Below, in pieces: positions 26,315-35,540 of a stretch of DNA of 64,000 nt (the stretch's first letter is position 1; each line of letters opens with the position of its first letter). The notes beneath the pieces were generated by a model that searched no databases, was not told where the DNA came from, and worked only from the letters and a program-made list of their open reading frames with translations. Source of the stretch: Oscillospiraceae bacterium (GTDB lineage Bacteria > Bacillota > Clostridia > Oscillospirales > Ruminococcaceae); contig JAGHIE010000013.1 of NCBI GenBank assembly GCA_017887325.1, positions 62,001 to 126,000 on the forward strand. The letters are read 5' to 3'. The position numbers and the translations under genes were made by a program.

Positions 26315-28054
26315 TTGAAAAAACAACAAAATCTTTTGCAGGGAGCTATGATTTTATTAATTTCAATGATTATAAGTAAAATAATAGGTGCATTTTTTAA
26401 AATGCCACTAGGAAACTTGTTGCAACAAAGTGGTATGGCATATTTTAATGCTTCATATAATTTATTTACAACTATATATGCATTAACTGTGACAGGACTA
26501 ACTACATCTGTTGCAAGGATGGTAGCTGAGTATTCTGCTGAAAATAGATATGGTGATTGCAAAAACATATTAAAACAGGCTAAAAGAATATTTATACTTT
26601 TAGGATTAGTAGGCTCTTTGTTAATGTTTTTTGGAGCAAAACTTTTTGCGAGATTATCAGGTTTAGAAAATTCAGTTTATTCTATTATGGTTATGTCCCC
26701 TGCAATATTTTTTAGTTGTATGATGGCAACTTATAGAGGTTATTACGAAGGATTGAGAAATATGATACCTAGTGCTGTATCTGAAATTTGTGAAGTATTA
26801 TCAAAATTAATAATTGGTTTTACAATAACAAGTGTAATAATAAAATATGGTAATCAGAGTATTGTGAATAATAAAACTTTATTTGGAATAGATTTGCATA
26901 TACAAGATATATCTAATTTATCTCAATCTGATATTAATAGTTTAATTTATCCTTTTGCATCAGCAGGGGCAATGTTAGGAGTAACGATTAGTACCTTTGT
27001 AGGATTTTTATATTTATATTTAAGATATAAATTTAAAGGTGAAGAATTAGAAAAGGTAATATTAAGAGAGAATACACTTTCAAATAAAGAAATAGTATCA
27101 AAACTTTTAAAAACAGCAGTACCAATTACTTTGAGTGCAGTAATAGTGAATCTTACAAGTGTCATAGATTTATTTTCTGTGATGAATAGATTAAATTATG
27201 CAATATTGAAAAATCCAGAATATTTTAGTTTACTATATGGACCTTATATTAAAGACAGCAACATTAATATGGCAGAATATATATATGGTGGATATACAAT
27301 GGCTTTACCAATATTTAATTTAGTTCCATCTTTTACTGCTTTGTTTGGAAAGAGTGCTTTACCTAATGTAACTCAAGCATGGGCAAGTAGAAATAAAAAA
27401 GCTTTACTTGTAAATATAAGGGCTGTTTTTAAAATGACAAGTTTAATATCATTTCCAGCAGGTATAGGAATATTAGTTTTAGCAAAACCAATATCAACAC
27501 TGATTTATCCAAATGTTCAGGGGGCTTTTATAAGCGTTGGATTGCCGCTGCAAATGTTAGGGGTATCTGCTATATTCCTATCACTTATATCGCCTTTATA
27601 TGCAATTTTACAAGCTGTGGGACGTTGTGATTTACCAGTTAAGTTTATTTTAGTGGGAGCTAGTATAAAAATAACTCTGAATTTTATTTTAGTTGGTATA
27701 CCTCATATAAACATACAAGGAGCAGTATTATCAACAGCAATATGCTATTTTATTATATTGATACTTTGTCTAAACAGTTTAAGAAAAATTATAGGTATTG
27801 ACTTTAAGTTTAATAAGATTATACTTAAAAATGGAGTGTCAGCTGTTTTGTGTGGATTAGTTGCATATTATCTAAATCAATTGTTATCAGGTAAAATATT
27901 TTTATTAGTAACTATTTTTTGTGCAATGTTAACTTATCTATTTTTTATATTAATATTAAAAGCGTTAACACAAGATGAAGTGAAAATGTTGCCAGCAGGA
28001 GAAAAAATCTTAGTAAAATTAAAAAAATACAAAATGGTTGATTTAAAAAGTTAA
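26315..28054 (+). CDS. Polysaccharide/lipid flippase of the SpoVB-MurJ (MVF) family, YabM-like
   Basis: A 579-residue integral membrane protein with about 14 hydrophobic segments, matching the MATE/MVF oligosaccharidyl-lipid flippase family (SpoVB, YabM, MurJ): LLQGAMILLISMIISKIIGAFFKMPLGNLL, then GLTTSVARMVAEYSA and MMATYRGYYEGLRNMIP. It should flip lipid-linked cell-wall or glycan precursors. It starts with TTG, preceded by GAGGGAG. The order after it (mazG, S4 protein, yabP, yabQ, divIC, S1 protein) equals the B. subtilis yabM-yabN-yabO-yabP-yabQ-divIC-yabR block, which supports a YabM assignment. Confidence 0.88.
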   Translation: MKKQQNLLQGAMILLISMIISKIIGAFFKMPLGNLLQQSGMAYFNASYNLFTTIYALTVTGLTTSVARMVAEYSAENRYGDCKNILKQAKRIFILLGLVGSLLMFFGAKLFARLSGLENSVYSIMVMSPAIFFSCMMATYRGYYEGLRNMIPSAVSEICEVLSKLIIGFTITSVIIKYGNQSIVNNKTLFGIDLHIQDISNLSQSDINSLIYPFASAGAMLGVTISTFVGFLYLYLRYKFKGEELEKVILRENTLSNKEIVSKLLKTAVPITLSAVIVNLTSVIDLFSVMNRLNYAILKNPEYFSLLYGPYIKDSNINMAEYIYGGYTMALPIFNLVPSFTALFGKSALPNVTQAWASRNKKALLVNIRAVFKMTSLISFPAGIGILVLAKPISTLIYPNVQGAFISVGLPLQMLGVSAIFLSLISPLYAILQAVGRCDLPVKFILVGASIKITLNFILVGIPHINIQGAVLSTAICYFIILILCLNSLRKIIGIDFKFNKIILKNGVSAVLCGLVAYYLNQLLSGKIFLLVTIFCAMLTYLFFILILKALTQDEVKMLPAGEKILVKLKKYKMVDLKS

Positions 28055-28070
28055 AAATAGAGGTGCTATA

Positions 28071-28871
28071 ATGAATTTTAAAGAAAAAGAAGTGTATAAT
28101 ATTGATGACTTATGTGAAATAATGAAAATATTAAGAAGTGAAAATGGTTGTCCTTGGGATAGAGAACAAGACCATAAATCTATTAGAAAAAATTTTATAG
28201 AAGAAACATATGAAGCGATAGAAGCTATAGATACAGAAGACACAGAATTACTAAAAGAAGAACTTGGCGATGTATTAATGCAAGTAGTTTTTCATTCAAG
28301 AATGGAAGAAGAAATCAATTCTTTCAATTTTGGAGATGTTGTTGACGGAGTATGTAAAAAATTAATTACAAGACACCCACATGTTTTTTCTGATTTGAAA
28401 TTGGATAACTCAGAAGAAGTGTTAAAAAATTGGGATAAAATAAAACAAAAAGAAAAAAGCCAAACAAAAACTTATGAAACTTTAGAACAAGTAGCAAAAT
28501 CATTACCAGCATTGATGAGAGCTGAAAAAGTTCAACATAGAGCCAAAAAAGTTGGGTTTGATTTTGAAAATGCTGGTCAATGCTTAGATAAATTAAAAGA
28601 AGAAGTACAAGAATTTGAAGAAGTTATGAATGGTGAAAATTTGGATAAAGTTCACGAAGAAATAGGGGATATATTATTTAGTTGTGTCAATCTTTCAAGG
28701 TTTTTTGGTGGAGATAGTGAAAAACTCTTGACAAATTCAATAGAAAAGTTTATAAATAGATTTAGACAAGTTGAAGAATTAGCATTAAGTAGTTCTATAA
28801 GTATTGAAAAAGCTGATTTGGAAACTTTAGACACTCTTTGGAAAAGGGTAAAAGAACAAGAACAAAAATAA
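28071..28871 (+). CDS. mazG: Nucleoside triphosphate pyrophosphohydrolase
   Basis: A 266-residue MazG that cleaves NTPs to NMP and PPi and cleans up abnormal nucleotides. Two MazG repeats: the first with CPWDREQDHKSIRKNFIEETYEAIEAID and LKEELGDVLMQVVFHS (EExxE...ExxD metal sites), the second with LKEEVQEFEEVM and VHEEIGDILFSCVNLSRF. Starts 16 bp after the flippase gene; AGAGGT ribosome site. It equals the C-terminal part of B. subtilis YabN, without the N-terminal methylase-like domain. Confidence 0.95.
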   Translation: MNFKEKEVYNIDDLCEIMKILRSENGCPWDREQDHKSIRKNFIEETYEAIEAIDTEDTELLKEELGDVLMQVVFHSRMEEEINSFNFGDVVDGVCKKLITRHPHVFSDLKLDNSEEVLKNWDKIKQKEKSQTKTYETLEQVAKSLPALMRAEKVQHRAKKVGFDFENAGQCLDKLKEEVQEFEEVMNGENLDKVHEEIGDILFSCVNLSRFFGGDSEKLLTNSIEKFINRFRQVEELALSSSISIEKADLETLDTLWKRVKEQEQK

Positions 28872-28915
28872 ATTCTATTGATGAGTTTATTTTTTAATTT
28901 ATGGAGGTCAAAATT

Positions 28916-29188
28916 ATGACAAAAACAAATTTAATTGCTGAAGTAGCAGCAAAATCTGAATTATCAAAAAAAGACGCTGAAAAAGCTGTAAACGCAGTTA
29001 TTGAAACAATTTCTGAAACATTAAAAGCTGGTGAAAAAATCCAATTAGTAGGTTTTGGTACTTTCGAAGTAAGAGAAAGAGCTGCTAGAGATGGTAAAAA
29101 TCCTGCAACTGGTGAAACAATCCACATTCCAGCTACAAAAGTTCCTGCTTTCAAAGCTGGTAGTGCTTTAAAAGAATTAGTAAAATAA
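28916..29188 (+). CDS. hup: HU-family DNA-binding protein
   Basis: A 90-residue histone-like [34 protein letters not shown], then the hallmark [37 protein letters not shown]. It bends and compacts DNA as a dimer. The start at 28916 is preceded by GGAGG at the right distance; the upstream in-frame ATG at 28901 lies within that site's region. It has a terminator of its own at 29226 and interrupts the otherwise conserved yab block. Codon choice is strongly biased as expected for an abundant protein. Confidence 0.97.
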   Translation: MTKTNLIAEVAAKSELSKKDAEKAVNAVIETISETLKAGEKIQLVGFGTFEVRERAARDGKNPATGETIHIPATKVPAFKAGSALKELVK

Positions 29189-29225
29189 TAAAACTATTTA
29201 GGTTTATTGTTATAAATTGTAATTC

Positions 29226-29264
29226 AAGAGGTAGGTTTAGTTTGTAAATCTATCTCTTATTTTT
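29226..29264 (+). terminator. Terminator between hup and the S4-domain gene
   Basis: Stem AAGAGGTAGGTTTA with TAAATCTATCTCTT (two G-T pairs) followed by ATTTTT. Confidence 0.75.
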
Positions 29265-29285
29265 ATAATAAAGAGGTATACTAAA

Positions 29286-29528
29286 ATGAGAATAGATAAA
29301 TATTTAAAAATTACAAGACTTATCAAAAGAAGAACAATAGCAAATGAAGCTTGTGATGCTGGAAGAATAGTTGTAAACGGTAATGTTGTAAAAGCTTCTT
29401 ACAATGTTAAAGTTGATGATATAATTGAAATTAACTTAGGTTCAAAAACTTTAAAAGTTAAAGTTACAAATGTAGCTAGTCATGCAACAAAAGATACAGC
29501 ATCTGATAATTATATAGTTATTGAATAA
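29286..29528 (+). CDS. rqcP: S4-domain RNA-binding protein RqcP (YabO/Hsp15-like)
   Basis: An 80-residue S4 RNA-binding protein: MRIDKYLKITRLIKRRTIANEACDAGRIVVNGNVVKASYNVKVDDIIEI. This matches YabO/RqcP, which binds stalled 60S-like 50S subunits and helps alanine-tail synthesis in ribosome-associated quality control. Same position as yabO in B. subtilis. AGAGGT ribosome site. It follows the hup terminator, so it needs read-through or its own weak promoter. Confidence 0.9.
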   Translation: MRIDKYLKITRLIKRRTIANEACDAGRIVVNGNVVKASYNVKVDDIIEINLGSKTLKVKVTNVASHATKDTASDNYIVIE

Positions 29529-29561
29529 AAGTTATAAATAAAAGCATAAACAGTTTTCTTG

Positions 29562-29591
29562 AAGAATAATATATTATGTATAATTATTCTT
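29562..29591. repeat. Inverted repeat directly before the yabP ribosome site
   Basis: Arms AAGAATAAT and ATTATTCTT around 12 nt, ending 2 nt before AGGAGG. It could be an operator or a small 5' stem-loop; no role shown. Confidence 0.4.
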
Positions 29592-29606
29592 TAGGAGGAC
29601 TTTTTT

Positions 29607-29897
29607 ATGGAAGAAAATATCACAAATAAAATACCACATAATATAATATTGCAAAATAGAAAGAATTTATCAGTATCTGGCGTTGCAGAAGTCATAAGTT
29701 TTGATGATGAAGTAATAGTTATGAAAACATCAATGGGAGAGTTGACAATTACTGGGGAAAATCTTCACATAACAAAGACCAATGTTGAAACAGGAGAATT
29801 GATTTTAGACGGAGATATAGCAGAATGTATCTATTCTAATAAATCGACAATGGATAACTCTAATAATTTATTAAAAAAAATATTTAATAGAGATTAG
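29607..29897 (+). CDS. yabP: Sporulation protein YabP
   Basis: A 96-residue protein of the YabP/YqfC family: HNIILQNRKNLSVSGVAEVISFDDEVIVMKTSMGELTITGENLHITKTNVETGELILDG. The family has a small beta-rich fold and is needed for spore cortex or coat formation, although its biochemical action is unknown. An AGGAGG site precedes the ATG. yabQ starts 14 bp downstream. Confidence 0.92.
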   Translation: MEENITNKIPHNIILQNRKNLSVSGVAEVISFDDEVIVMKTSMGELTITGENLHITKTNVETGELILDGDIAECIYSNKSTMDNSNNLLKKIFNRD

Positions 29898-29911
29898 GGT
29901 TGAGAGTTAGT

Positions 29912-30415
29912 ATGAGTACTTTTTTAGTAGAGGAAACTATTTTATTTTTAGAATCCTGTGTTTTAGGTGTTTTTTTAGGTTGTTTGTTTGATTTATTTAG
30001 AATTTTTAGAATGACTGTAAAATGTGGAACGATTTTTGTATTTATACAAGATATACTTTACTTTGCAATTATAACTTTTGTTACATTTATGTTTTTACTA
30101 TCTTATAATGACGGAAGATTGCGTATGTTTATTTTGGTGGGAGAACTAATGGGAAGTGTGTTATATTTTTTCTCACTAAGTATATTAATTTTAAAATCCT
30201 CAGAACTTATTATAAAAGTAATGAAGAAAATTTTATCCATTATTTTAAATCCTTTTATAATATTTTTTAAATTTATAAAGTCTAAAATTGATAATTTAAA
30301 AACTAAAATTAATTTCAAGTTAAAAAAATTTAAATTATTTGATAAATTATCCTTGAAAAATATAAGTAAGATAGTGTATAATAAGATTATGTTTAGAAAA
30401 AATTTTACTAAGTAG
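29912..30415 (+). CDS. yabQ: Spore cortex biosynthesis protein YabQ
   Basis: A 167-residue membrane protein with about four hydrophobic segments in the first 110 residues (LFLESCVLGVFLGCLFDLFRIFRM, FVFIQDILYFAIITFVTFMFLL, MFILVGELMGSVLYFFSLSILIL) and a basic C-terminal tail. It matches YabQ, needed for cortex assembly. ATG at 29912 is used; a TTG four codons upstream is less well placed. Same order as B. subtilis yabP-yabQ. Confidence 0.88.
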   Translation: MSTFLVEETILFLESCVLGVFLGCLFDLFRIFRMTVKCGTIFVFIQDILYFAIITFVTFMFLLSYNDGRLRMFILVGELMGSVLYFFSLSILILKSSELIIKVMKKILSIILNPFIIFFKFIKSKIDNLKTKINFKLKKFKLFDKLSLKNISKIVYNKIMFRKNFTK

Positions 30416-30436
30416 AGTAAAAGAAATGGTGGTTAC

Positions 30437-30724
30437 ATGTCAAAAAAATTAAGTAAAAATAGTATAGCAATTATTGCATTAATAGTATTTACTTTATATG
30501 CAATTGTGTCTACTATATTTATAAGTAATGATATCAACAACAGAAAAAAAGAGTTTGCAACATTACAAGAACAAATAGAAGAACAAGGTGTTTTAAATAA
30601 AGAGATAAAAGAATTAGTAGAAGGTGGCTCTGCCAACGAAGACTATATTGTTAAAATGGCAAGAGAAAAATTAAACTTTGTTTTTCCAGATGAAACAGTT
30701 TATAAAGATATCGTAGGTAATTAA
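30437..30724 (+). CDS. divIC: Septum formation initiator DivIC (FtsB-like)
   Basis: A 95-residue bitopic protein: short cytoplasmic basic start, one membrane helix (about 9-29), a coiled coil (NNRKKEFATLQEQIEEQGVLNKEIKELV) and a DivIC tail with YIVKMAREKLNFVFPDETVY. It works with DivIB and FtsL in the divisome. The order yabQ-divIC-yabR is that of B. subtilis. Confidence 0.92.
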   Translation: MSKKLSKNSIAIIALIVFTLYAIVSTIFISNDINNRKKEFATLQEQIEEQGVLNKEIKELVEGGSANEDYIVKMAREKLNFVFPDETVYKDIVGN

Positions 30725-30760
30725 ATTTATCATATTAAAAATTAATCAGGAGGATATGGG

Positions 30761-31264
30761 TTGAGTATGCAACTTGAGGTAGGTAAAATTTTACAAGGTA
30801 AAGTAACAGGAATTACTAAGTTTGGTGCATTTGTGGAGTTAGAAGATAAACAAGTAGGAATGGTTCATATTTCCGAAGTTTCTCAAACTTACATAGATGA
30901 TATTTCTGAGCATTTAAAAGAAGGTCAGGAAGTAAAAGTTAAAGTATTAACTATTGGAGAAGACGGAAAAATTAGCTTATCTATCAAGAAAGCAATGAAA
31001 CCTGCTCCTAGAGAAAATAATGGGGCTAAAGGCGATTTCAAAAGAGGTAATGGACAAAACAATCGTCGTCAATTTGGGGACAGAGATCAAAAACCTCTAA
31101 ACAGACCAACTGGTAGCTTTAATCCAAAACCATCTCAACAAAAAAGTAATATTTCTTTTGAAGATATGTTAAGTAAATTTATGTCTAGTAGTGATGAAAA
31201 ATTATCAGATATTAAACGTTCAAGAGAAGTAAATCGTCGTGCTCCAGGAGCTAAAAGAAGATAA
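30761..31264 (+). CDS. S1 RNA-binding domain protein (YabR-like)
   Basis: A 167-residue protein: an S1 domain at residues about 4-78 (EVGKILQGKVTGITKFGAFVELEDKQVGMVHISEVS...LKEGQEVKVKVLTIGEDGKISLSIKKA) followed by a basic, low-complexity tail rich in Arg, Asn and Gln. Similar to B. subtilis YabR and polynucleotide-phosphorylase S1 domains. TTG at 30761 is taken as start because AGGAGG lies 7 nt upstream; an ATG two codons later is also possible. It ends the yab block with a terminator. Confidence 0.88.
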   Translation: MSMQLEVGKILQGKVTGITKFGAFVELEDKQVGMVHISEVSQTYIDDISEHLKEGQEVKVKVLTIGEDGKISLSIKKAMKPAPRENNGAKGDFKRGNGQNNRRQFGDRDQKPLNRPTGSFNPKPSQQKSNISFEDMLSKFMSSSDEKLSDIKRSREVNRRAPGAKRR

Positions 31265-31273
31265 TAAAAAATG

Positions 31274-31305
31274 AAGCTGTTACAAAAATTGTAACAGCTT
31301 TTTAT
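31274..31305 (+). terminator. Terminator of the yab block
   Basis: Stem AAGCTGTTACAA with TTGTAACAGCTT, 3-nt loop and T tail. Confidence 0.9.
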
Positions 31306-31324
31306 ATTTATATATTTATAATTT

Positions 31325-31360
31325 AAAGCACCTAATTTAAAATTAGGTGCTTTGTTTTTT
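31325..31360. terminator. Terminator after upp (also works in the plus direction)
   Basis: Stem AAAGCACCTAATTT with AAATTAGGTGCTTT; followed on the plus strand by GTTTTTT, and on the minus strand by TTTAAAT. Confidence 0.8.
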
Positions 31361-31364
31361 GAAA

Positions 31365-31994
31365 CTATTTTGTACCGAAAATTCTGTCGCCAGCATCGCC
31401 TAAACCTGGAACGATATAAGCATGTTCGTCTAAGCATTGGTCACATGCAGCACAGTAAATTTGAACATCTGGGTGTTCTTTTTTAACTGCTTCTAAACCT
31501 TCTGGAGCAGCTATGATGCACATAAATTTAATGTTTTTAACGCCTTTTTCTTTTATTTTAGCAATAGCGTCAACAGCAGTTACACCAGTAGCTAACATAG
31601 GGTCAACTATAATAACATCACGTTTAGCAATATCAACAGGTAATTTTGAATAGTATTCAATAGCTTGTTTTGTTTCTGGGTCACGATATACACCAATATG
31701 ACCTACTTTAGCAGCAGGAACCATTTTTAATACACCATCAACCATACCTAAGCCAGCTCTTAAAACTGGAACGAAAGCTAATTTGCTACCTGAAATAACT
31801 TTTGTTTTAGCAATAGCAACAGGTGTTTCGATTTCTACTTCTTTTAAAGGTAAATCTCTAGTTGCTTCAAAAACCATAAGCATAGCAATTTCAGAAACTA
31901 ATTCTCTAAATTCTTTAGAACCTGTGTTTTTGTCACGAAGTAATGAAATTTTATGTTGGATTAGTGGGTGATCCATGATTATAGGATTATTCAT
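31365..31994 (-). CDS. upp: Uracil phosphoribosyltransferase
   Basis: A 209-residue UPRTase that makes UMP from uracil and PRPP. Seen: [45 protein letters not shown], the PRPP loop [15 protein letters not shown], and the C-terminal uracil-binding [18 protein letters not shown] strong GGAGG precedes the ATG. Last gene of tsaE-tsaB-rpiB-upp; rpiB-upp order is common in Firmicutes. Confidence 0.97.
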   Translation of the reverse strand: MNNPIIMDHPLIQHKISLLRDKNTGSKEFRELVSEIAMLMVFEATRDLPLKEVEIETPVAIAKTKVISGSKLAFVPVLRAGLGMVDGVLKMVPAAKVGHIGVYRDPETKQAIEYYSKLPVDIAKRDVIIVDPMLATGVTAVDAIAKIKEKGVKNIKFMCIIAAPEGLEAVKKEHPDVQIYCAACDQCLDEHAYIVPGLGDAGDRIFGTK

Positions 31995-32016
31995 TTTTGT
32001 TTTCCTCCAAATATTA

Positions 32017-32454
32017 TTATTTATTTTCTAAAGCCATCATTTTGTCAACACGAACTTGGTGTCTTCCACCTTCAAATTCAGTATTTAAAAAGATGTCTAA
32101 AAGTTCAATAGCAAGTCCAGGACCAATAACTCTAGCACCAAAAGCAATTATGTTAGAGTCATTATGTAATCTAGTATATTTAGCTGAGAAGTAATCATGA
32201 CATAAAGCAGCACGAATACCATGAATTTTATTTGCAGCCATTGATATACCAATTCCTGTACCACAAATTAGTACGCCTTTATCACATTCTTTTGAATTTA
32301 TTGCATCACATACTTTAACAGCAATATCAGGATAATCACAAGATTCTTCTGTGTAAGTTCCAAAATCTTTATAAGCAATACTATTTGCTTCAAGATATTT
32401 TATTATTTCTTTTTTTAAAGAAACTCCACCGTGGTCACAACCTATTGCTAACAT
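32017..32454 (-). CDS. rpiB: Ribose-5-phosphate isomerase B
   Basis: A 145-residue RpiB of the RpiB/LacAB family, interconverting ribose-5-P and ribulose-5-P. Motifs: [29 protein letters not shown], the catalytic Cys in [18 protein letters not shown], and [10 protein letters not shown] near the end. AAAGGA lies 8 nt before the ATG. 22 bp upstream of upp; supplies PRPP precursor for it. Confidence 0.95.
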   Translation of the reverse strand: MLAIGCDHGGVSLKKEIIKYLEANSIAYKDFGTYTEESCDYPDIAVKVCDAINSKECDKGVLICGTGIGISMAANKIHGIRAALCHDYFSAKYTRLHNDSNIIAFGARVIGPGLAIELLDIFLNTEFEGGRHQVRVDKMMALENK

Positions 32455-32488
32455 AGCATCATTCCTTTCATATTAAATTTAGATTGTA

Positions 32489-33193
32489 TTATTTTTTATT
32501 AGCTTTTGCAAGTAATTCTCTTTGAGCTTGTGGCAATCTTAAATATTGAGGGATTAGATCATTACAAGTAGTAAATAAATTGTTATTATATTTATCTACT
32601 GCTACTAATCCTACACTAGAAGCTTTTTGATATCTATTACTTATGCTAGCCACACGAATATTAGACAATACATCTTTAAACTTATTATAACATAAATCTG
32701 CTCCGTCACCAACTAAAATAATATTTTTTTTCAAAAGCTTTAATTCTTCTAATAAATCATCTAAAATAATAGCTCTATCTTCGGTAATTTTTTCTAAAAT
32801 GCCATTTTGATTTTCATAAATTGCATTATAAACTTGATTACATCTTGCGTCCATTACACAACAAATAATTCCGTCAAAATCTAAAACATTACGACTTAAA
32901 GCATCTAAAGTAGAAACTGCAATACAAGGTTTGTTTAAAGCATAAGCCATACCTTTAACAGCAGATATACCTATTCTAAGACCAGTGAAAGATCCAGGAC
33001 CTGTGCACACAGCAAAAGCATCTATTTCAGATAATTGTGTTTGTGTTGTCTTTAAAATTTCTTCACACATAGGCATGATTGTTTGTGAATGAGTAAAATT
33101 TAGATTTATAGAATATTCTGCAATAATTCTATCCTCATTAACAATACTTACAGTAGATACTTTTGCAGTAGTATCCATGGCTAATATTTTCAT
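32489..33193 (-). CDS. tsaB: tRNA threonylcarbamoyladenosine synthesis protein TsaB
   Basis: A 234-residue ASKHA-fold protein, scaffold for t6A37 formation on ANN-decoding tRNAs with TsaD and TsaE. Seen: ILAMDTTAKVSTVSIV, FTHSQTIMPM, and CTGPGSFTGLRIGISAVKGMAYAL. AAGGAG precedes the ATG; 6 bp from tsaE. The usual rimI and tsaD genes do not follow in this operon. Confidence 0.95.
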   Translation of the reverse strand: MKILAMDTTAKVSTVSIVNEDRIIAEYSINLNFTHSQTIMPMCEEILKTTQTQLSEIDAFAVCTGPGSFTGLRIGISAVKGMAYALNKPCIAVSTLDALSRNVLDFDGIICCVMDARCNQVYNAIYENQNGILEKITEDRAIILDDLLEELKLLKKNIILVGDGADLCYNKFKDVLSNIRVASISNRYQKASSVGLVAVDKYNNNLFTTCNDLIPQYLRLPQAQRELLAKANKK

Positions 33194-33199
33194 TACTGT

Positions 33200-33619
33200 T
33201 TACTCCTTACCATTAATTAAAATTTCTCGTTCATCATCATTTATTTTTTTAATTTCAACAAATATAGTATTTTCTGGTAAAGCATCTGTAATATTTTCGC
33301 TCCATTCAATAGCTAAAATAGCATCTAAATCAAGATAATCAAAAAAGCCAATTGAATATAAATCTTCTAAATCGTTAATTCTATACATATCAAAATGATA
33401 TAAAGGAATTTCACCAGAATATTCATGTACTAAAGCAAATGTTGGACTGGAAACTTCTCCATACACATTTAAACCTTTTGCAAGACCTCGTACAAAAGCA
33501 GTTTTACCTGCTCCCATTCCACCAATAAAAGCAATAACATCGTGTGGTTTTAATTGTTTTGCAAATTCTTGTGCAAAGTTTTCTGTATCAATCGTACTTT
33601 TGGAAATAAATTTAATCAT
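33200..33619 (-). CDS. tsaE: tRNA threonylcarbamoyladenosine synthesis ATPase TsaE
   Basis: A 139-residue P-loop ATPase. Walker A GGMGAGKTAFVRGLAKGL near residue 35, FALVHEYSGEIPLYHFDMYRI and AIEWSENI are family signatures. TsaE binds TsaB-TsaD and powers the t6A cycle. First gene of the minus-strand operon; AGAGGT ribosome site; promoter at 33730-33758. Confidence 0.95.
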   Translation of the reverse strand: MIKFISKSTIDTENFAQEFAKQLKPHDVIAFIGGMGAGKTAFVRGLAKGLNVYGEVSSPTFALVHEYSGEIPLYHFDMYRINDLEDLYSIGFFDYLDLDAILAIEWSENITDALPENTIFVEIKKINDDEREILINGKE

Positions 33620-33712
33620 TTTTACCTCTTAAAATAATTTGTAGATTTTATTTTTTATATCAAAAAATTAATATAAAAATAAGATTATATTTATAATAAT
33701 GCTGAATATTGT

Positions 33713-33739
33713 ATACTATAATTTACCTTATTATAGTAT
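33713..33739. repeat. Inverted repeat holding two facing -10 boxes
   Basis: Arms ATACTATAAT and ATTATAGTAT around 7 nt. Each arm contains TATAAT in opposite directions; the right arm is the -10 of the tsaE promoter. Confidence 0.5.
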
Positions 33740-33758
33740 TTTTGTTAAAAGATTTCAA
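33730..33758 (-). promoter_or_regulatory. Sigma-A promoter of tsaE-tsaB-rpiB-upp
   Basis: On the minus strand: TTGAAA (33753-33758), a 17-nt spacer and TATAAT (33730-33735). Confidence 0.72.
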
Positions 33759-33776
33759 TACTTAGTAGTAAGTATT
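33757..33776. promoter_or_regulatory. Candidate operator between the tsaE and fhs promoters
   Basis: Perfect inverted repeat: arms AATACTTA and TAAGTATT around GTAG. It touches the -35 of the tsaE promoter on one side and lies at the -35 position of the fhs promoter on the other, so one regulator could act on both. Regulator unknown. Confidence 0.45.
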
Positions 33777-33785
33777 AAAAAAATA

Positions 33786-33794
33786 TGATATAAT
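33786..33794 (+). promoter_or_regulatory. Extended -10 promoter of fhs
   Basis: TGATATAAT; no good -35, which is usual for extended -10 promoters. The ATG is 63 nt downstream. Confidence 0.5.
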
Positions 33795-33857
33795 ATAATA
33801 GATTTTATAATCGCCAATTGATAAATTTAAGTTTGTATGTTTTGGAGGTAAGTTAAT

Positions 33858-35528
33858 ATGTTTAAAAGTGATATAGAGATAGCTCAAAATGCTACAATGA
33901 AACCTATTTATGAAATTGCTGATATGGTTGGAATTGATGAAAAATATCTAGAACCTTATGGAAAATATAAAGCAAAATTAAATGAAGATTTATTAAAATC
34001 TTTAGAAGATAAAGAAGATGGAAAATTAGTTTTAGTTACAGCTATTAACCCTACACCAGCTGGAGAAGGAAAAACAACAATTTCTGTTGGTTTGGGTCAA
34101 GCTTTAAATAAAATTAATAAAAAAGCAGTTATTGCTTTAAGAGAACCATCATTAGGACCAGTTTTTGGTATAAAAGGTGGTGCTGCTGGAGGAGGATACT
34201 CCCAAGTAGTTCCAATGGAAGACATAAACTTACACTTTACTGGAGATATGCATGCTATTACAGCAGCTAATAACTTACTATGTGCTATTATAGATAACCA
34301 CTTACAACAAGGAAATGCTTTGAGAATAGATCAAAGAAGAATTTTATTCAAACGCTGTATGGATATGAATGATAGAGCATTGAGATTTGTTAATGTAGGC
34401 TTAGGTGGAAAAATAAACGGTATTCCTAGAGAAGACGGATTTCAAATTACAGTTGCTAGTGAAATTATGGCTATACTATGTTTAGCTTCTGATATACATG
34501 ATCTTAAAAAGCGTTTAGGCGATATATTAGTGGCTTATAGTTATGATAACGAACCTATTTACTGTAGAGATTTAGGTGTAAATGGCGCTATGGCAGCATT
34601 AATGAAAGATGCAATTAAACCAAACTTAGTACAAACTTTAGAAAATACTCCAGCAATAATGCATGGTGGTCCTTTTGCGAATATTGCACATGGATGTAAC
34701 TCAGTAAAAGCTACAAAAACTGCTTTAAAATTAGGTGATTATGCAATTACAGAAGCAGGATTTGGCTCTGACTTAGGTGCAGAAAAATTCTTAGATATCA
34801 AATGTAGATATGCAGGCTTAAAACCTAATTGTATAGTTATAGTTGCAACAATTCGTGCTTTGAAATATAACGGTGGCGTTGCAAAACAAGATTTATCAAA
34901 TGAAAATGTTGACGCAGTAAAAGAAGGCGTAAAAAACTTAGAAGTTCACATAGAAAATATGCAAAAATATGGTGTACCAGTTGTTGTTGCTATAAATAGA
35001 TTTTTAACTGACACTGATGCAGAAATAGAAGTTTTAAGCAATTCTTGTAAAAATTTAGGTTGTGAATTTTCTTTAGCAGAAGTATTTGCTAAAGGTGGAG
35101 AAGGTGGAGTTGACCTTGCACAAAAAGTTGTTGCAGCTTGTGAAAAACCTTCTAACTTTAAATTATTATATGATGAAAAACTTCCTATAAAAGAAAAAAT
35201 ATTAACAGTTGCAAAAGAAATTTATAGAGCAAAAGATGTAGCTTATACACCTAATGCTAATAAATCTATTGCAGAGATAGAAAAACTAGGTTTAGATAAA
35301 TTACCAATTTGTGTGGCTAAAACACAATATTCTTTATCAGATGATCAAACAAAACTAGGAGCACCAAAAGACTTTACAATCACAGTAAAAGAAGTAAAAG
35401 TTTCAGCAGGGGCTGGATTTATAGTTGTATATACTGGTGATATAATGACAATGCCAGGATTACCAAAAGCGCCAGCTGCTATGAAGATTGATATCAATGA
35501 AAAAGGCGAAATAGAAGGATTATTCTAG
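33858..35528 (+). CDS. fhs: Formate-tetrahydrofolate ligase
   Basis: A 556-residue enzyme that makes 10-formyl-THF from formate, THF and ATP, a key one-carbon step in Clostridia. The ATP loop [18 protein letters not shown] lies near residue 70; [35 protein letters not shown] and the C-terminal [20 protein letters not shown] are diagnostic. TTTTGGAGG ribosome site. Full length, single domain (no DHCH/MTHFC part). Confidence 0.98.
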   Translation: MFKSDIEIAQNATMKPIYEIADMVGIDEKYLEPYGKYKAKLNEDLLKSLEDKEDGKLVLVTAINPTPAGEGKTTISVGLGQALNKINKKAVIALREPSLGPVFGIKGGAAGGGYSQVVPMEDINLHFTGDMHAITAANNLLCAIIDNHLQQGNALRIDQRRILFKRCMDMNDRALRFVNVGLGGKINGIPREDGFQITVASEIMAILCLASDIHDLKKRLGDILVAYSYDNEPIYCRDLGVNGAMAALMKDAIKPNLVQTLENTPAIMHGGPFANIAHGCNSVKATKTALKLGDYAITEAGFGSDLGAEKFLDIKCRYAGLKPNCIVIVATIRALKYNGGVAKQDLSNENVDAVKEGVKNLEVHIENMQKYGVPVVVAINRFLTDTDAEIEVLSNSCKNLGCEFSLAEVFAKGGEGGVDLAQKVVAACEKPSNFKLLYDEKLPIKEKILTVAKEIYRAKDVAYTPNANKSIAEIEKLGLDKLPICVAKTQYSLSDDQTKLGAPKDFTITVKEVKVSAGAGFIVVYTGDIMTMPGLPKAPAAMKIDINEKGEIEGLF

Positions 35529-35540
35529 TGAAGAAAGAAG

